Shown: piece by piece, positions 35,190 through 43,166 of the stretch
Numbering within the stretch: position 1 is the first letter of the stretch
Layout: every line of letters begins with the position of its first letter
Origin: Roseivivax sediminis
GTDB taxonomy: Bacteria; Pseudomonadota; Alphaproteobacteria; Rhodobacterales; Rhodobacteraceae
Reading direction: 5' to 3'
DNA: 58,777 nucleotides
Assembly: GCF_900112685.1 (NCBI RefSeq)
Contig: NZ_FOMS01000018.1
Coordinates: 1 to 58,777, forward strand
The notes under the pieces: model-generated
The model's database searches: none
Seen by the model: only the letters and a program-made list of their open reading frames with translations
What the model was told of the DNA's origin: nothing
Made by a program: the position numbers and the translations under genes

Positions 35190-35791
35190 GCGCGCCGCTT
35201 GGGGTGATCCTCGCCGGGGGAAAGGCGACGCGGATGGGCGGCGGCGACAAGGGGCTGCTGACGCTCGGGCGCGAGACGCTGATGGACCGGGTGATCGGCC
35301 GGCTGGCGCCGCAGGCGGGGGCGCTCGCGCTCAATGCCAACGGCGACCCGGCGCGTTTTGCCGCGCTCGGCCTGCCGGTCCTGCCCGACAGCGTCGAAGG
35401 CCATCCCGGACCGCTCGCCGGGGTTCTGGCCGGGCTCGACTGGGCGGCGGGCGAGGGCGCGGAGGCCATCGTGACGGTGGCCGCCGACACGCCGTTCTTC
35501 CCGCGCGACCTCGTGGCGCGGCTGCAGGACGCGGCGGCGGGGATGGCGCATCCCCTGGCGCTCGCCGCGACGCCCGATCCGGAGCGGGGGCGGGTGCGGC
35601 ACCCAACCTTCGGGCTCTGGCCCGTGGCGCTCCGCGACGATCTGCGCGCGGCGCTGGGAGAGGGCGTGCGCAAGGTGGTGCTCTGGACCGACGCGCATGA
35701 CGGGCAAGAGGCGCTCTTCGACGGGCCGGGCGAGCCGTTCTTCAACGTCAACACGCCCGAGGACCTGAAGGCGGCGGAGGAAATGCTGTGA
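35186..35791 (+). CDS. mobA: Molybdenum cofactor guanylyltransferase MobA
   Basis: 201 residues beginning at GTG (35186). GVILAGGKATRMGGGDKGLLTLG is the nucleotide-binding loop of MobA; GPLAGVLAGLDWA and TVAADTPFFPRDLV follow. It joins GMP to Mo-molybdopterin to give the bis-MGD cofactor. The GG-x-x-x-RMGG-x-DK loop fits GTP-using MobA rather than CTP-using MocA. GGAGG lies 6 nt upstream, and the start overlaps the previous stop. Confidence 0.93.
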   Translation: MSAPLGVILAGGKATRMGGGDKGLLTLGRETLMDRVIGRLAPQAGALALNANGDPARFAALGLPVLPDSVEGHPGPLAGVLAGLDWAAGEGAEAIVTVAADTPFFPRDLVARLQDAAAGMAHPLALAATPDPERGRVRHPTFGLWPVALRDDLRAALGEGVRKVVLWTDAHDGQEALFDGPGEPFFNVNTPEDLKAAEEML

Positions 35792-36285
35792 GGATCTACG
35801 GCGTGACCGGCTGGAAGAACTCCGGCAAGACCGGGCTGATGGAGCGGCTGGTGACCGAGGTGAGCGGGCGCGGCTTCTCCGTCAGTACCGTAAAGCACGC
35901 TCATCATCATTTCGACGTCGACCAGGAGGGGCGCGACAGCTGGCGCCACCGCGAGGCCGGCGCGCGGCAGGTGCTGCTCTCTTCGCGCAAGCGCATGGCG
36001 CTGATGACGGAGCTGCGGGGCGCGCCGGAATCGTCGCTGGAGGACCTTCTGGCGCGGCTCGACCCGGTCGATCTGGTGCTGATCGAGGGGTACAAGCGCG
36101 ACCGGCATCCCAAGATCGAGGCGCACCGCGCCGCGACGGGGCAGGACCTGATCGCGCCGGGCGATCAGAGCGTGCGCGCGGTGGCCAGCGACAGCGCGGG
36201 GACGCTGGAGGTGGACCGGCCGGTCTTCGATCTCGACGACACCGCGGGGATTGCAGATTTCGTGCTGCGCGAGGTGGGGCTGTGA
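35788..36285 (+). CDS. mobB: Molybdopterin-guanine dinucleotide biosynthesis adaptor MobB
   Basis: 165 residues, GTG start at 35788 within the mobA stop. The P-loop RIYGVTGWKNSGKTGLMERLV and FSVSTVKHAHHHFDVDQEGRDSWRHREAGA are classic MobB, as is LVLIEGYKRDRHPKIE. MobB is a GTP-binding helper of MobA. Length is normal. The following moeA fusion starts in a GTGA overlap. Confidence 0.95.
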   Translation: MRIYGVTGWKNSGKTGLMERLVTEVSGRGFSVSTVKHAHHHFDVDQEGRDSWRHREAGARQVLLSSRKRMALMTELRGAPESSLEDLLARLDPVDLVLIEGYKRDRHPKIEAHRAATGQDLIAPGDQSVRAVASDSAGTLEVDRPVFDLDDTAGIADFVLREVGL

Positions 36286-38396
36286 GCGGGTTCGATACCA
36301 TCGTCGTGGTCGACTGGTCGGCCCGCTCCGCGCCTTCGCCCGAGGCGCCGACGAAGGACGCGATCTGGATCGGCATGGTCCGGGACGGCGGCGCGGCGGA
36401 GGCGACGTACCTGCGTACCCGCGCGGCGGCCGAGACGCACCTGGCGGAGCTCTTCGCGGCGGAGCGGGAGGCCGGGCGGCGGGTGCTGGCGGGCTTCGAC
36501 TTTCCCTTCGGCTATCCGCGCGGCTTTGCGGCGGCGGTGACGGGGCGGGCCGATCCGCTGGCGCTCTGGGACTGGCTGGAGGCTGCGGTCGAGGACGGCG
36601 CGGACAATGCCAACAACCGCTGGGCGGTGGCGCGGCGCTTGAACGCTCTCTTGCCAGGCACCGGGCCGTTCTGGGGCTGCCCCGAGGGCGAGGCGGGCCC
36701 GGACCTGCCCGCGAAGGGGACCGCGCGGGAAGGTCATGGCCTGCCCGAGCGGCGCGCGGCCGAGGATGGACTGGCGCGGGCGCAGCCGTGCTGGAAACTT
36801 TTCACCACGGGGTCGGTCGGCTCGCAGGCGCTGCTTGGCCTGCCGGTGCTGGCGCGACTGCGGGGGCGCTTTGCCGGGGATATCGCGGTCGCGCCGTTCG
36901 AGGCCGCGGGCGAAGGGATCGTGCTGGCGGAAGTGTTTCCGTCGCTGATCGCCGGGGCGGTCGCGTCGCGTGCCGAGGAAGGGGAGATCCCCGACCGGGC
37001 GCAGGTGCGCGTGCTGGCCGAGGCGCTGGCGCGGCTGCCGGAGACGGAGCTCGCGGCGATGCTGGCAGAGGGTGACGCGGAGGAGGGCTGGATCCTCGGG
37101 CGCGGGCACGAGGCGGCGCTTGTCGCGGCGGCGGAGGGCGGTGTGCGTCCGCCGCCGCTCAAGAACGATTGTTTCGCGTTGCCGCCGGGCGTCGACTGGA
37201 CGCCGGTGGACGAGGCGCTGGCGGCTTTGCGCGCGGGCCTGTCGCCGGTGACGGGACCCGAGTCGGTGCCGCTGGAGGAGGCGGCGGGGCGGGTGCTGGC
37301 GCGGGACGTGGCGGCGCGCCGGTCCAATCCGCCGCAGCCCAACACGGCGGTCGACGGCTACGGCCTCGCCGCGCCTGACGGGGCGGGGGCGGAGAACGTG
37401 CTGCCGCTCGCCGAGGGGCGCGCGGCGGCGGGCGCGCCCTATCCCGGCGCGGTGCCGGCGGGGAACGCGGTGCGCGTCCTGACCGGCGCGGCGCTGCCCG
37501 AGGGCATCGACACCGTGGTGATGGACGAGGACGTGCGCACCGGCGGCGGCGAGGTGGCCTTTCGCGGCCCCGTGCGGCCGGGATCGAACACCCGCAAGGC
37601 CGGCGAGGACCTGGAGGCCGGGGCGCCGGCACTCTCGGCCGGGCGGCGGCTGACGCCGGGCGACGTGGCGCTGGCGGCGGCGGTGGGCCTTGGCGATCTG
37701 CCGGTGCGGGCGCCGCTGCGCGTGGCGGTGATCTCCACCGGCGACGAGTTGCGCGCGCCGGGGGACGCGGTCGGGGCTGGGCAGATCTATGATGCCAACC
37801 GGCCGATGCTGGCGGCGATCCTGGCGCGCTGGGGCCACGAGGTGATCGACCTCGGGCGCTGCCCCGACGACCGCGAGGCGCTGCGCGCGCTTCTGGACCG
37901 GGCGGCGGCGGAGGCCGACGCGGTGCTGACCTCGGGCGGTGCCTCGGCGGGCGACGAGGACCATGTCTCGGCGCTTCTGAGCGAGGCCGGGGCGATGGAG
38001 ACCTGGCGCGTGGCGCTGAAGCCGGGGCGGCCGCTGGCGCTCGGCCTCTGGAACGGCGCACCGGTCTTCGGGCTGCCGGGCAACCCGGTCGCGGCCTTCG
38101 TCTGCACGCTGGTCTTCGCCCGCCCGGCGCTGGCGGTGCTGGCCGGCGAGGACTGGCCGGACCCCGTGGGCTTCGACGTGCCGGCGGCGTTCGAGAAGCG
38201 CAAGAAGGCGGGGCGGCGCGAATTCCTGCGTGCGCGGATCCGCGAGGGGCGCGCGGAGGTCTTTCCCTCCGAAGGATCGGGCCGGGTGTCGGGGCTGAGC
38301 TGGGCCGAGGGGCTGGTGGAGCTGCCGGACGGCCCGCTCGAGGTGGGCAAGGGCGATCCGGTGCGGTTCGTGCCGTTCGGCAGCTTCGGGTTGTGA
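36282..38396 (+). CDS. moeA: DUF429/RNase H-like domain fused to molybdenumtransferase MoeA
   Basis: 704 residues, GTG start at 36282 overlapping the mobB stop. Residues 1-~300 are not MoeA: VVVDWSARS (Asp11), LAGFDFPFGYP (Asp73) and VLAEVFPSLI (Glu217) resemble a DUF429, predicted RNase H-fold domain. Residues ~305-704 are a complete MoeA (NTAVDGYGL, TGDELRAPG, SGGASAGDEDHV, GLPGNPVAAFVC), which inserts molybdate into molybdopterin. No stop or frameshift is seen at the join. The function of the front domain is unknown. Confidence 0.88.
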   Translation: MSGFDTIVVVDWSARSAPSPEAPTKDAIWIGMVRDGGAAEATYLRTRAAAETHLAELFAAEREAGRRVLAGFDFPFGYPRGFAAAVTGRADPLALWDWLEAAVEDGADNANNRWAVARRLNALLPGTGPFWGCPEGEAGPDLPAKGTAREGHGLPERRAAEDGLARAQPCWKLFTTGSVGSQALLGLPVLARLRGRFAGDIAVAPFEAAGEGIVLAEVFPSLIAGAVASRAEEGEIPDRAQVRVLAEALARLPETELAAMLAEGDAEEGWILGRGHEAALVAAAEGGVRPPPLKNDCFALPPGVDWTPVDEALAALRAGLSPVTGPESVPLEEAAGRVLARDVAARRSNPPQPNTAVDGYGLAAPDGAGAENVLPLAEGRAAAGAPYPGAVPAGNAVRVLTGAALPEGIDTVVMDEDVRTGGGEVAFRGPVRPGSNTRKAGEDLEAGAPALSAGRRLTPGDVALAAAVGLGDLPVRAPLRVAVISTGDELRAPGDAVGAGQIYDANRPMLAAILARWGHEVIDLGRCPDDREALRALLDRAAAEADAVLTSGGASAGDEDHVSALLSEAGAMETWRVALKPGRPLALGLWNGAPVFGLPGNPVAAFVCTLVFARPALAVLAGEDWPDPVGFDVPAAFEKRKKAGRREFLRARIREGRAEVFPSEGSGRVSGLSWAEGLVELPDGPLEVGKGDPVRFVPFGSFGL

Positions 38397-38413
38397 GGGG
38401 GCCGGGGGTGGGC

Positions 38414-38432
38414 AGATTGCCCACCCTACGGA
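38414..38432. repeat. GGTGGGCA hairpin
   Basis: GGTGGGCA and TGCCCACC around a 3-nt loop, then CTACG. It lies between the moeA stop and repeat R6. A weak terminator or a common small repeat. Confidence 0.45.
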
Positions 38433-38470
38433 GCGCTTGGCGGCGGGTCGGCGCGGGTGGACAGGTCGGG

Positions 38471-38525
38471 AGCGGGGGCCAGCCCCCACACCCCCGGAGT
38501 ATTTGCCGGCCCAAAGAAGCAGGGG
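38471..38525 (-). repeat. GAGTATTT-type intergenic repeat, copy R6 (reverse)
   Basis: A hairpin (GGGGGCCAGCCCCC) then ACACCCCCGGAGTATTTGCCGGCCCAAAGAAGCAGGG, nearly the exact reverse of R3. It lies after the Moco operon. Confidence 0.8.
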
Positions 38526-38677
38526 CGTGGCCCTGCGGTGCGGCCGTGTTGCGCTGGGGGCGTGCAGTTCGTCGGGGTGGCAAGACGATGTGACGGCACG
38601 CGGCCTGCGGTCGACATGGGCGAGGTCGATCCGCGGGCAAAGCCGGGCGGTGCGGGCCGCCCCGCCCGGCCGGCGGA

Positions 38678-39694
38678 TCAGATCTTCACGAGCTGCTTGC
38701 CGGTGTTGCCGCCTTTCAGCATGGCGATGAAAGCCTCGGGCGCGGCGTCGAGACCGTCCGCGATGTCCTCGCGGTAGGCGATGTTCCCTGCGGCGACGCC
38801 GGGGGAGACCTCGGACAGGAAGTCGGGGTAGCGGTGCCAGTGGTCGAAGATGATGAAGCCGGTGACCGAAAGGCGCTTGACCAGGATCGCGCGCCAGGTG
38901 GCGGGCAGGCGGTCGGCGCTGTCCTCGGCGGCGCCGTACCAGGCGACCGCGCCGCAGACCGGGATGCGGCCATGGGTGTTCATCAGCGGCAGCACCGCCT
39001 CCAGCACCTTGCCGCCGACATTCTCGAAATAGATGTCGACGCCGTCCGGCGCCGCCTCGGAGAGCGCGGCGCGCAGGCCGCCTGCGTCGTCATGGGCGCG
39101 GTGGTCGATGGCGGCGTCGAAGCCGTAGACCTCCTTTGCCATGGCGCATTTCTCCGGCCCGCCGGCGATGGCGATCGTGCGCAGGCCCGCCTGCTTGGCG
39201 AGCTGGCCGACCATGGAGCCGACGGGGCCGGTGGCGGCGGCAACCACGAGCGTCTCGCCGGCCTTGGGGCGGCCGAGGTCGTTGAGGCCGTACCAGCCGG
39301 TGAGGCCGGGCATGCCGAGCACGCCGAGCACGGCCGTCGGCGGCGTGCCGTCCGGGATCTTGCGCAGCTCGGCGCCCGGCAGGGCGGCGTGGCTGGCCCA
39401 GCCGGTCATGCCGGTGACCATGTCGCCCTCCGCGATCCCGTCGGCGCGCGAGGCGATCACCCGGCCGACGCCCTGCGCGCCCATCGTGCCGCCGAGCGGC
39501 ACCGGCTCGGCGTAGCTTTTGGCGTCGTCCATGCGGCCGCGCATGTAGGGATCGAGCGAGAAATGCGTGACCTCGACCAGCGCCTCGCCCTCTTCGGGGC
39601 CGGGCAGGGGCGCGGTGTCGAGGGCGAAATCCTCGGGCACGGGCGCGCCGGACGGGCGGCGGGCGAGCGTGATGCGGCGGAGGCTGTCAGCCAT
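38678..39694 (-). CDS. NADP-dependent MDR oxidoreductase (leukotriene B4 dehydrogenase-like)
   Basis: 338 residues. FSLDPYMRGRMDD, GVLGMPGLTGWYGLNDLG and the Rossmann motif VVAAATGPVGSMVGQLAKQAG are those of zinc-free medium-chain reductases such as YncB/CurA and prostaglandin reductase. They reduce activated double bonds with NADPH. Start at 39694; the frame extends to 39814 without support. Divergent from the ligase gene, with 131 nt between. Confidence 0.93.
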   Translation of the reverse strand: MADSLRRITLARRPSGAPVPEDFALDTAPLPGPEEGEALVEVTHFSLDPYMRGRMDDAKSYAEPVPLGGTMGAQGVGRVIASRADGIAEGDMVTGMTGWASHAALPGAELRKIPDGTPPTAVLGVLGMPGLTGWYGLNDLGRPKAGETLVVAAATGPVGSMVGQLAKQAGLRTIAIAGGPEKCAMAKEVYGFDAAIDHRAHDDAGGLRAALSEAAPDGVDIYFENVGGKVLEAVLPLMNTHGRIPVCGAVAWYGAAEDSADRLPATWRAILVKRLSVTGFIIFDHWHRYPDFLSEVSPGVAAGNIAYREDIADGLDAAPEAFIAMLKGGNTGKQLVKI

Positions 39695-39825
39695 GGCTTT
39701 GTCCTTCGGTCGGGGCAGGGGCGGCGAAATCCGCGTGATCCCGCGCATTTGCGATTGCGCGGGGGGTCGCCGGAGCGTCACATTCCATCTGGCGTTCACA
39801 TCCGCAGACGGCAAGGGAGGGCCCG

Positions 39826-41460
39826 ATGCACGGCATGATGATGCACCAGCCGCTGTCGATCCTGGAGATCCTGCGCTACGCCGCCGGCGCCCATCCGGGC
39901 GGCGAGGTGGTGTCGGCCCGGGTGGAGGGCGATCTTCACCGCGAAAGCTACGCCGGGGCCTGGCGGCGGGCGGCGCAGCTGGCGCACGGGCTGGCGGGCC
40001 TCGGGATCGGCCGGGGCGACCGGGTGGCGACGCTGGCCTGGAACGGGTACCGGCATTTCGAGCTGTATTACGGCGTCTCGGGGATGGGGGCGGTCTGCCA
40101 CACCATCAACCCGCGGCTGTCGGCGGAGCAGATGCTGTATATCCTCGGCCATGCCGGGGACCGGGTCCTGTGCGTCGATCTGACCTTCGTGCCGCTGGTG
40201 GAGAAGCTGGCCGATCACCTGCCGCCGGGCCTGACGCTGGTGGCGCTTTGCGCGCGCGAGGACTTGCCGGAGAGCCGGCTTGAGCTTCTCGCCTACGAGG
40301 ACCTGCTGGCCGGGCAGCCCGAAAACTACGACTGGCCGGACCTGCCCGAGGATACGGCGGCGGGACTGTGCTATACCTCGGGCACGACCGGCAATCCCAA
40401 GGGCGCGCTCTACACCCACCGCTCCAGCGTGCTGCACGCGATGACGGTGTCGATCTGCCTGTCGAAATCTCTTTGCGAGGGCGCGCGGGTGCTGCCGGTG
40501 GTGCCGCTGTTTCATGTCAACGCCTGGGGGCTGCCCTATGCCGCGCCGCTGGCCGGGGCCTCGCTGGTCATGCCGGGGCCGAAGCTGGACGGGGCGTCCT
40601 TGTTCGACCTGATGGAGGCCGAGGGGGTCACCTCGGCCTGGGGCGTGCCGACGGTCTGGCAGGGTCTGCAGGCGGAGATCGCGGAGCGCGGTCGCCATCC
40701 CGAGGGGCTGCGGACCGTGGTGGTCGGCGGCTCGGCCGCGCCACGCTCGATGATCGAGGCGTTCGAGGCCGCGGGCGTGGAGGTGATCCACGCCTGGGGC
40801 ATGACCGAGATGAGCCCGGTCGGCACGCACGGCCTTCTGTCCGAACCGATGCAGGACTTGCCGTTCGAGGAGCGCATGACGCTCAAGTCCAAGCAGGGGC
40901 GGCGGATCTTCGGGGTGGAGCTGAAGATCGTCGGAGAGGACGGGGCGCGCCTGCCGCATGACGGAGAAGCCGCCGGGGAGCTCTTCGTGCGCGGCAATAC
41001 CGTGGTATCGGGCTATTTCGGCAACGAGGCGGCGAGCGCGGAGGCGCTGGACGGCGAGGGGTGGTTCGGGACCGGCGATGTCGCCTCGATCGACCCCGAG
41101 GGGTTCCTGACGATCCGCGACCGGACCAAGGACCTTATCAAGTCCGGGGGCGAGTGGATCAGCTCCATCGACCTGGAGAACATCGCGGTGGCGCATCCCA
41201 AGGTGGCCTCCTGCGCGGTGATCGCGGTGCCGCATCCGAAATGGGACGAGCGGCCGCTGCTGGTGGTGGTCCCGAAGGATGCAGGCGATCCGCCGACGCT
41301 GGAGGAGCTGCACGCGGCGATGCTGGCGCATGTGGCGAAGTGGCAATTGCCCGACGACATGGCGCTGGTGGAGGACCTGCCGCTGACGGCGACGGGCAAG
41401 GTGTCCAAGCTGACGCTGCGGGCGCGGTTCGCCGACCATGTGCTGCCGGGCGGCGGGTGA
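39826..41460 (+). CDS. Fatty-acid/carboxylate-CoA ligase (AMP-forming)
   Basis: 544 residues. The AMP-binding motif is YTSGTTGNPKGALYTHR; WGMTEMSPVGTHG and GWFGTGDVASIDPEGFLTIRDRTKDLIKSGGEWISSIDLEN follow, and the C-terminal Lys is in TATGKVSKLTLR. It activates a carboxylic acid to acyl-CoA. The profile resembles medium-chain ligases and DmdB of marine Rhodobacterales, but the acyl group cannot be read from sequence. AGGGAGG lies upstream of the ATG. Acyl-CoA dehydrogenase and a kinase-fold gene follow on the same strand. Confidence 0.93.
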   Translation: MHGMMMHQPLSILEILRYAAGAHPGGEVVSARVEGDLHRESYAGAWRRAAQLAHGLAGLGIGRGDRVATLAWNGYRHFELYYGVSGMGAVCHTINPRLSAEQMLYILGHAGDRVLCVDLTFVPLVEKLADHLPPGLTLVALCAREDLPESRLELLAYEDLLAGQPENYDWPDLPEDTAAGLCYTSGTTGNPKGALYTHRSSVLHAMTVSICLSKSLCEGARVLPVVPLFHVNAWGLPYAAPLAGASLVMPGPKLDGASLFDLMEAEGVTSAWGVPTVWQGLQAEIAERGRHPEGLRTVVVGGSAAPRSMIEAFEAAGVEVIHAWGMTEMSPVGTHGLLSEPMQDLPFEERMTLKSKQGRRIFGVELKIVGEDGARLPHDGEAAGELFVRGNTVVSGYFGNEAASAEALDGEGWFGTGDVASIDPEGFLTIRDRTKDLIKSGGEWISSIDLENIAVAHPKVASCAVIAVPHPKWDERPLLVVVPKDAGDPPTLEELHAAMLAHVAKWQLPDDMALVEDLPLTATGKVSKLTLRARFADHVLPGGG

Positions 41461-41490
41461 GCGCCGGGCCGGAGGGCGGCGCCGGGCGGC

Positions 41491-41531
41491 GCGGGCGGAT
41501 TTCGAGTATTTGGAACGAGAAGAAGCAGGGG
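41491..41531 (-). repeat. GAGTATTT-type intergenic repeat, copy R7 (reverse, partial)
   Basis: GGATTTCGAGTATTTGGAACGAGAAGAAGCAGGGG; the outer hairpin is degraded. It lies between the ligase and the dehydrogenase. Confidence 0.65.
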
Positions 41532-41584
41532 CCGCCTGACTGCCGATCGGGGCCGGGCGGGCGGCGCGCCTTGCGGGAGGCGAG

Positions 41585-42811
41585 ATGGATCTTGGCATGA
41601 CGGAGCGGGTGCGCCCGCTGGTCGCGGCGGTGCGCCGCATGGTCGAGGACGAGATCGCGCCGGCCGATCGCGCCTACCACGCGGAGGTGGGGCGGCATCC
41701 GTCCGGCGACCGGTTCCGGCTGACCGACCGGCAGCGCGAGATCCTGGAGGAGCTGAAGGCGACGGCGAAGGCGCGTGGGTTGTGGAACTTCTGGCTGACC
41801 GACTCCGAGCGGGGGCTGGGCCTGACGACGGTGGAATACGCCTATCTCGCCGAGGAGATGGGCAAGGTGCCGCTGGCCGCGGAGGTGTTCAACTGCAACG
41901 CGCCCGACACCGGCAACATGGAGGTGCTGGAGCGCTACGGCGCGGACTGGATGAAGGATCGCTGGCTGGCGCCGCTGCTGGCGGGCGAGATCCGGTCCGC
42001 CTACGTGATGTCGGAGCCGGAGGTGGCGTCCTCGGATGCCGCGCAGCTTGCCTTCGCGGCGCGGCGGGAGGGCGACGGATATGTCCTGAACGGCGACAAG
42101 TACTGGATCTCGGGCGCCGGGGATCCGCGCTGCGCGGTCTACATCCTGCTCGCTTGTACCGACCCCGAGGCGGAGAAGCACCGCCGGCACACGATGTTCG
42201 TGCTGGATGCCGATACGCCCGGGGTCGAGGTGCTGCGGCCGATGACGGTGTTCGGCGCCGACGATGCGCCGCACGGGCACATGCACCTGCGCTTCACCGA
42301 CGTGCGGGTGCCGGCGGAGAACGTGGTGCTGGGCGAAGGGCGCGGCTTCGAGGTGGCGCAGGGGCGGCTCGGCCCCGGGCGGATCCACCATTGCATGCGC
42401 GCGATCGGCCAGGCGGAGAAGGCGCTGGCGATGATGTGCGGGCGCGGCCTGGCGCGCGAGGCGTTCGGCAAGCCGCTGGCGGAGCTGGGGGCGAACTACG
42501 ACAAGATCGCCGATGCGCGGATGGAGATCGAGATGGCGCGTCTTCTGTGCCTGAAGGCGGCGTGGGTGATGGACACCGAGGGCACGCGGGCGGCGGCGCC
42601 GTGGATCAGCCAGATCAAGGTGGTGGCGCCGCTGATGGCGGGACGGGTGATCGACGAAGCGATGCAGATGCATGGCGGGTCGGGCATCAGCCAGGATTTC
42701 GACCTGGCGCATATGTGGACGCATGTGCGTACGCTGCGCTTCGCCGACGGGCCGGATGCGGTGCACCGCCGGCAGGTCGCGCGGTGGGAGCTGAAGCGGC
42801 ACGCGGGATAG
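41585..42811 (+). CDS. Acyl-CoA dehydrogenase (ACAD10/11-like)
   Basis: 408 residues. AYVMSEPEVASSDAAQLAF and GDKYWISGAGDPRC form the FAD region; MHGGSGISQDFDLAHMWTHVRTLRFADGPDAVHRRQVAR is the C-terminal block of ACAD10/11-type enzymes, which use unusual substrates such as 4-hydroxyacyl-CoA. The next gene encodes an aminoglycoside-phosphotransferase-fold protein, the partner domain fused to this ACAD in eukaryotic ACAD10/11. GGGAGGCGAG sits directly before the ATG. Confidence 0.92.
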   Translation: MDLGMTERVRPLVAAVRRMVEDEIAPADRAYHAEVGRHPSGDRFRLTDRQREILEELKATAKARGLWNFWLTDSERGLGLTTVEYAYLAEEMGKVPLAAEVFNCNAPDTGNMEVLERYGADWMKDRWLAPLLAGEIRSAYVMSEPEVASSDAAQLAFAARREGDGYVLNGDKYWISGAGDPRCAVYILLACTDPEAEKHRRHTMFVLDADTPGVEVLRPMTVFGADDAPHGHMHLRFTDVRVPAENVVLGEGRGFEVAQGRLGPGRIHHCMRAIGQAEKALAMMCGRGLAREAFGKPLAELGANYDKIADARMEIEMARLLCLKAAWVMDTEGTRAAAPWISQIKVVAPLMAGRVIDEAMQMHGGSGISQDFDLAHMWTHVRTLRFADGPDAVHRRQVARWELKRHAG

Positions 42812-42910
42812 GGTGTCCGTCGGGACTGGATCGAGACGTGGCGCGCGCGGCGCAAAGGGCACGGGTCGATCCGTGCCCGGAGCGGAATCAAGGCCGATAG
42901 GCCGCCGCGC

Positions 42911-43000
42911 ATCGCCGGGCCGCCCCCCGGACCGGCGATTTGGTGACGCTTGGTGCGGCGCTTTGAGGTCTTGCGGGTTTGGCAGCCATAAAGCGCGGCG
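42911..43000 (-). repeat. Type II intergenic repeat, copy G
   Basis: Same layout as copy F at 7012. An imperfect palindrome (ATCGCCGG ... CCGGCGAT, 42911-42939) is followed by GTGACGCT, GAGGTC and TTTGGCAGCCATAAAGCGC. It lies in the 355-nt gap between the dehydrogenase and the kinase-fold gene; no other feature is seen in that gap. Confidence 0.6.
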
Positions 43001-43166
43001 TTCGGCAGGAGGGATCGCCGATCCGCGGCCCGACGCTGCGCGGCTCGTGCTTTGGGTGAGCGGCTTGGGTGGCGGCCGGGAGGGCAGGTCGGGCTTGACC
43101 TCGGGACGCAGGGGGGCTCGGTATTGTGTCAGGTACCTGGAGCGCGCTGCCGCGCGGGGAGGAGAC

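Noticed and set aside
42813-43166. N-terminal extension of the APH-fold kinase
   Set aside because: It runs through repeat copy G and has no homology-like text; GTG 43167 has a strong ribosome site.
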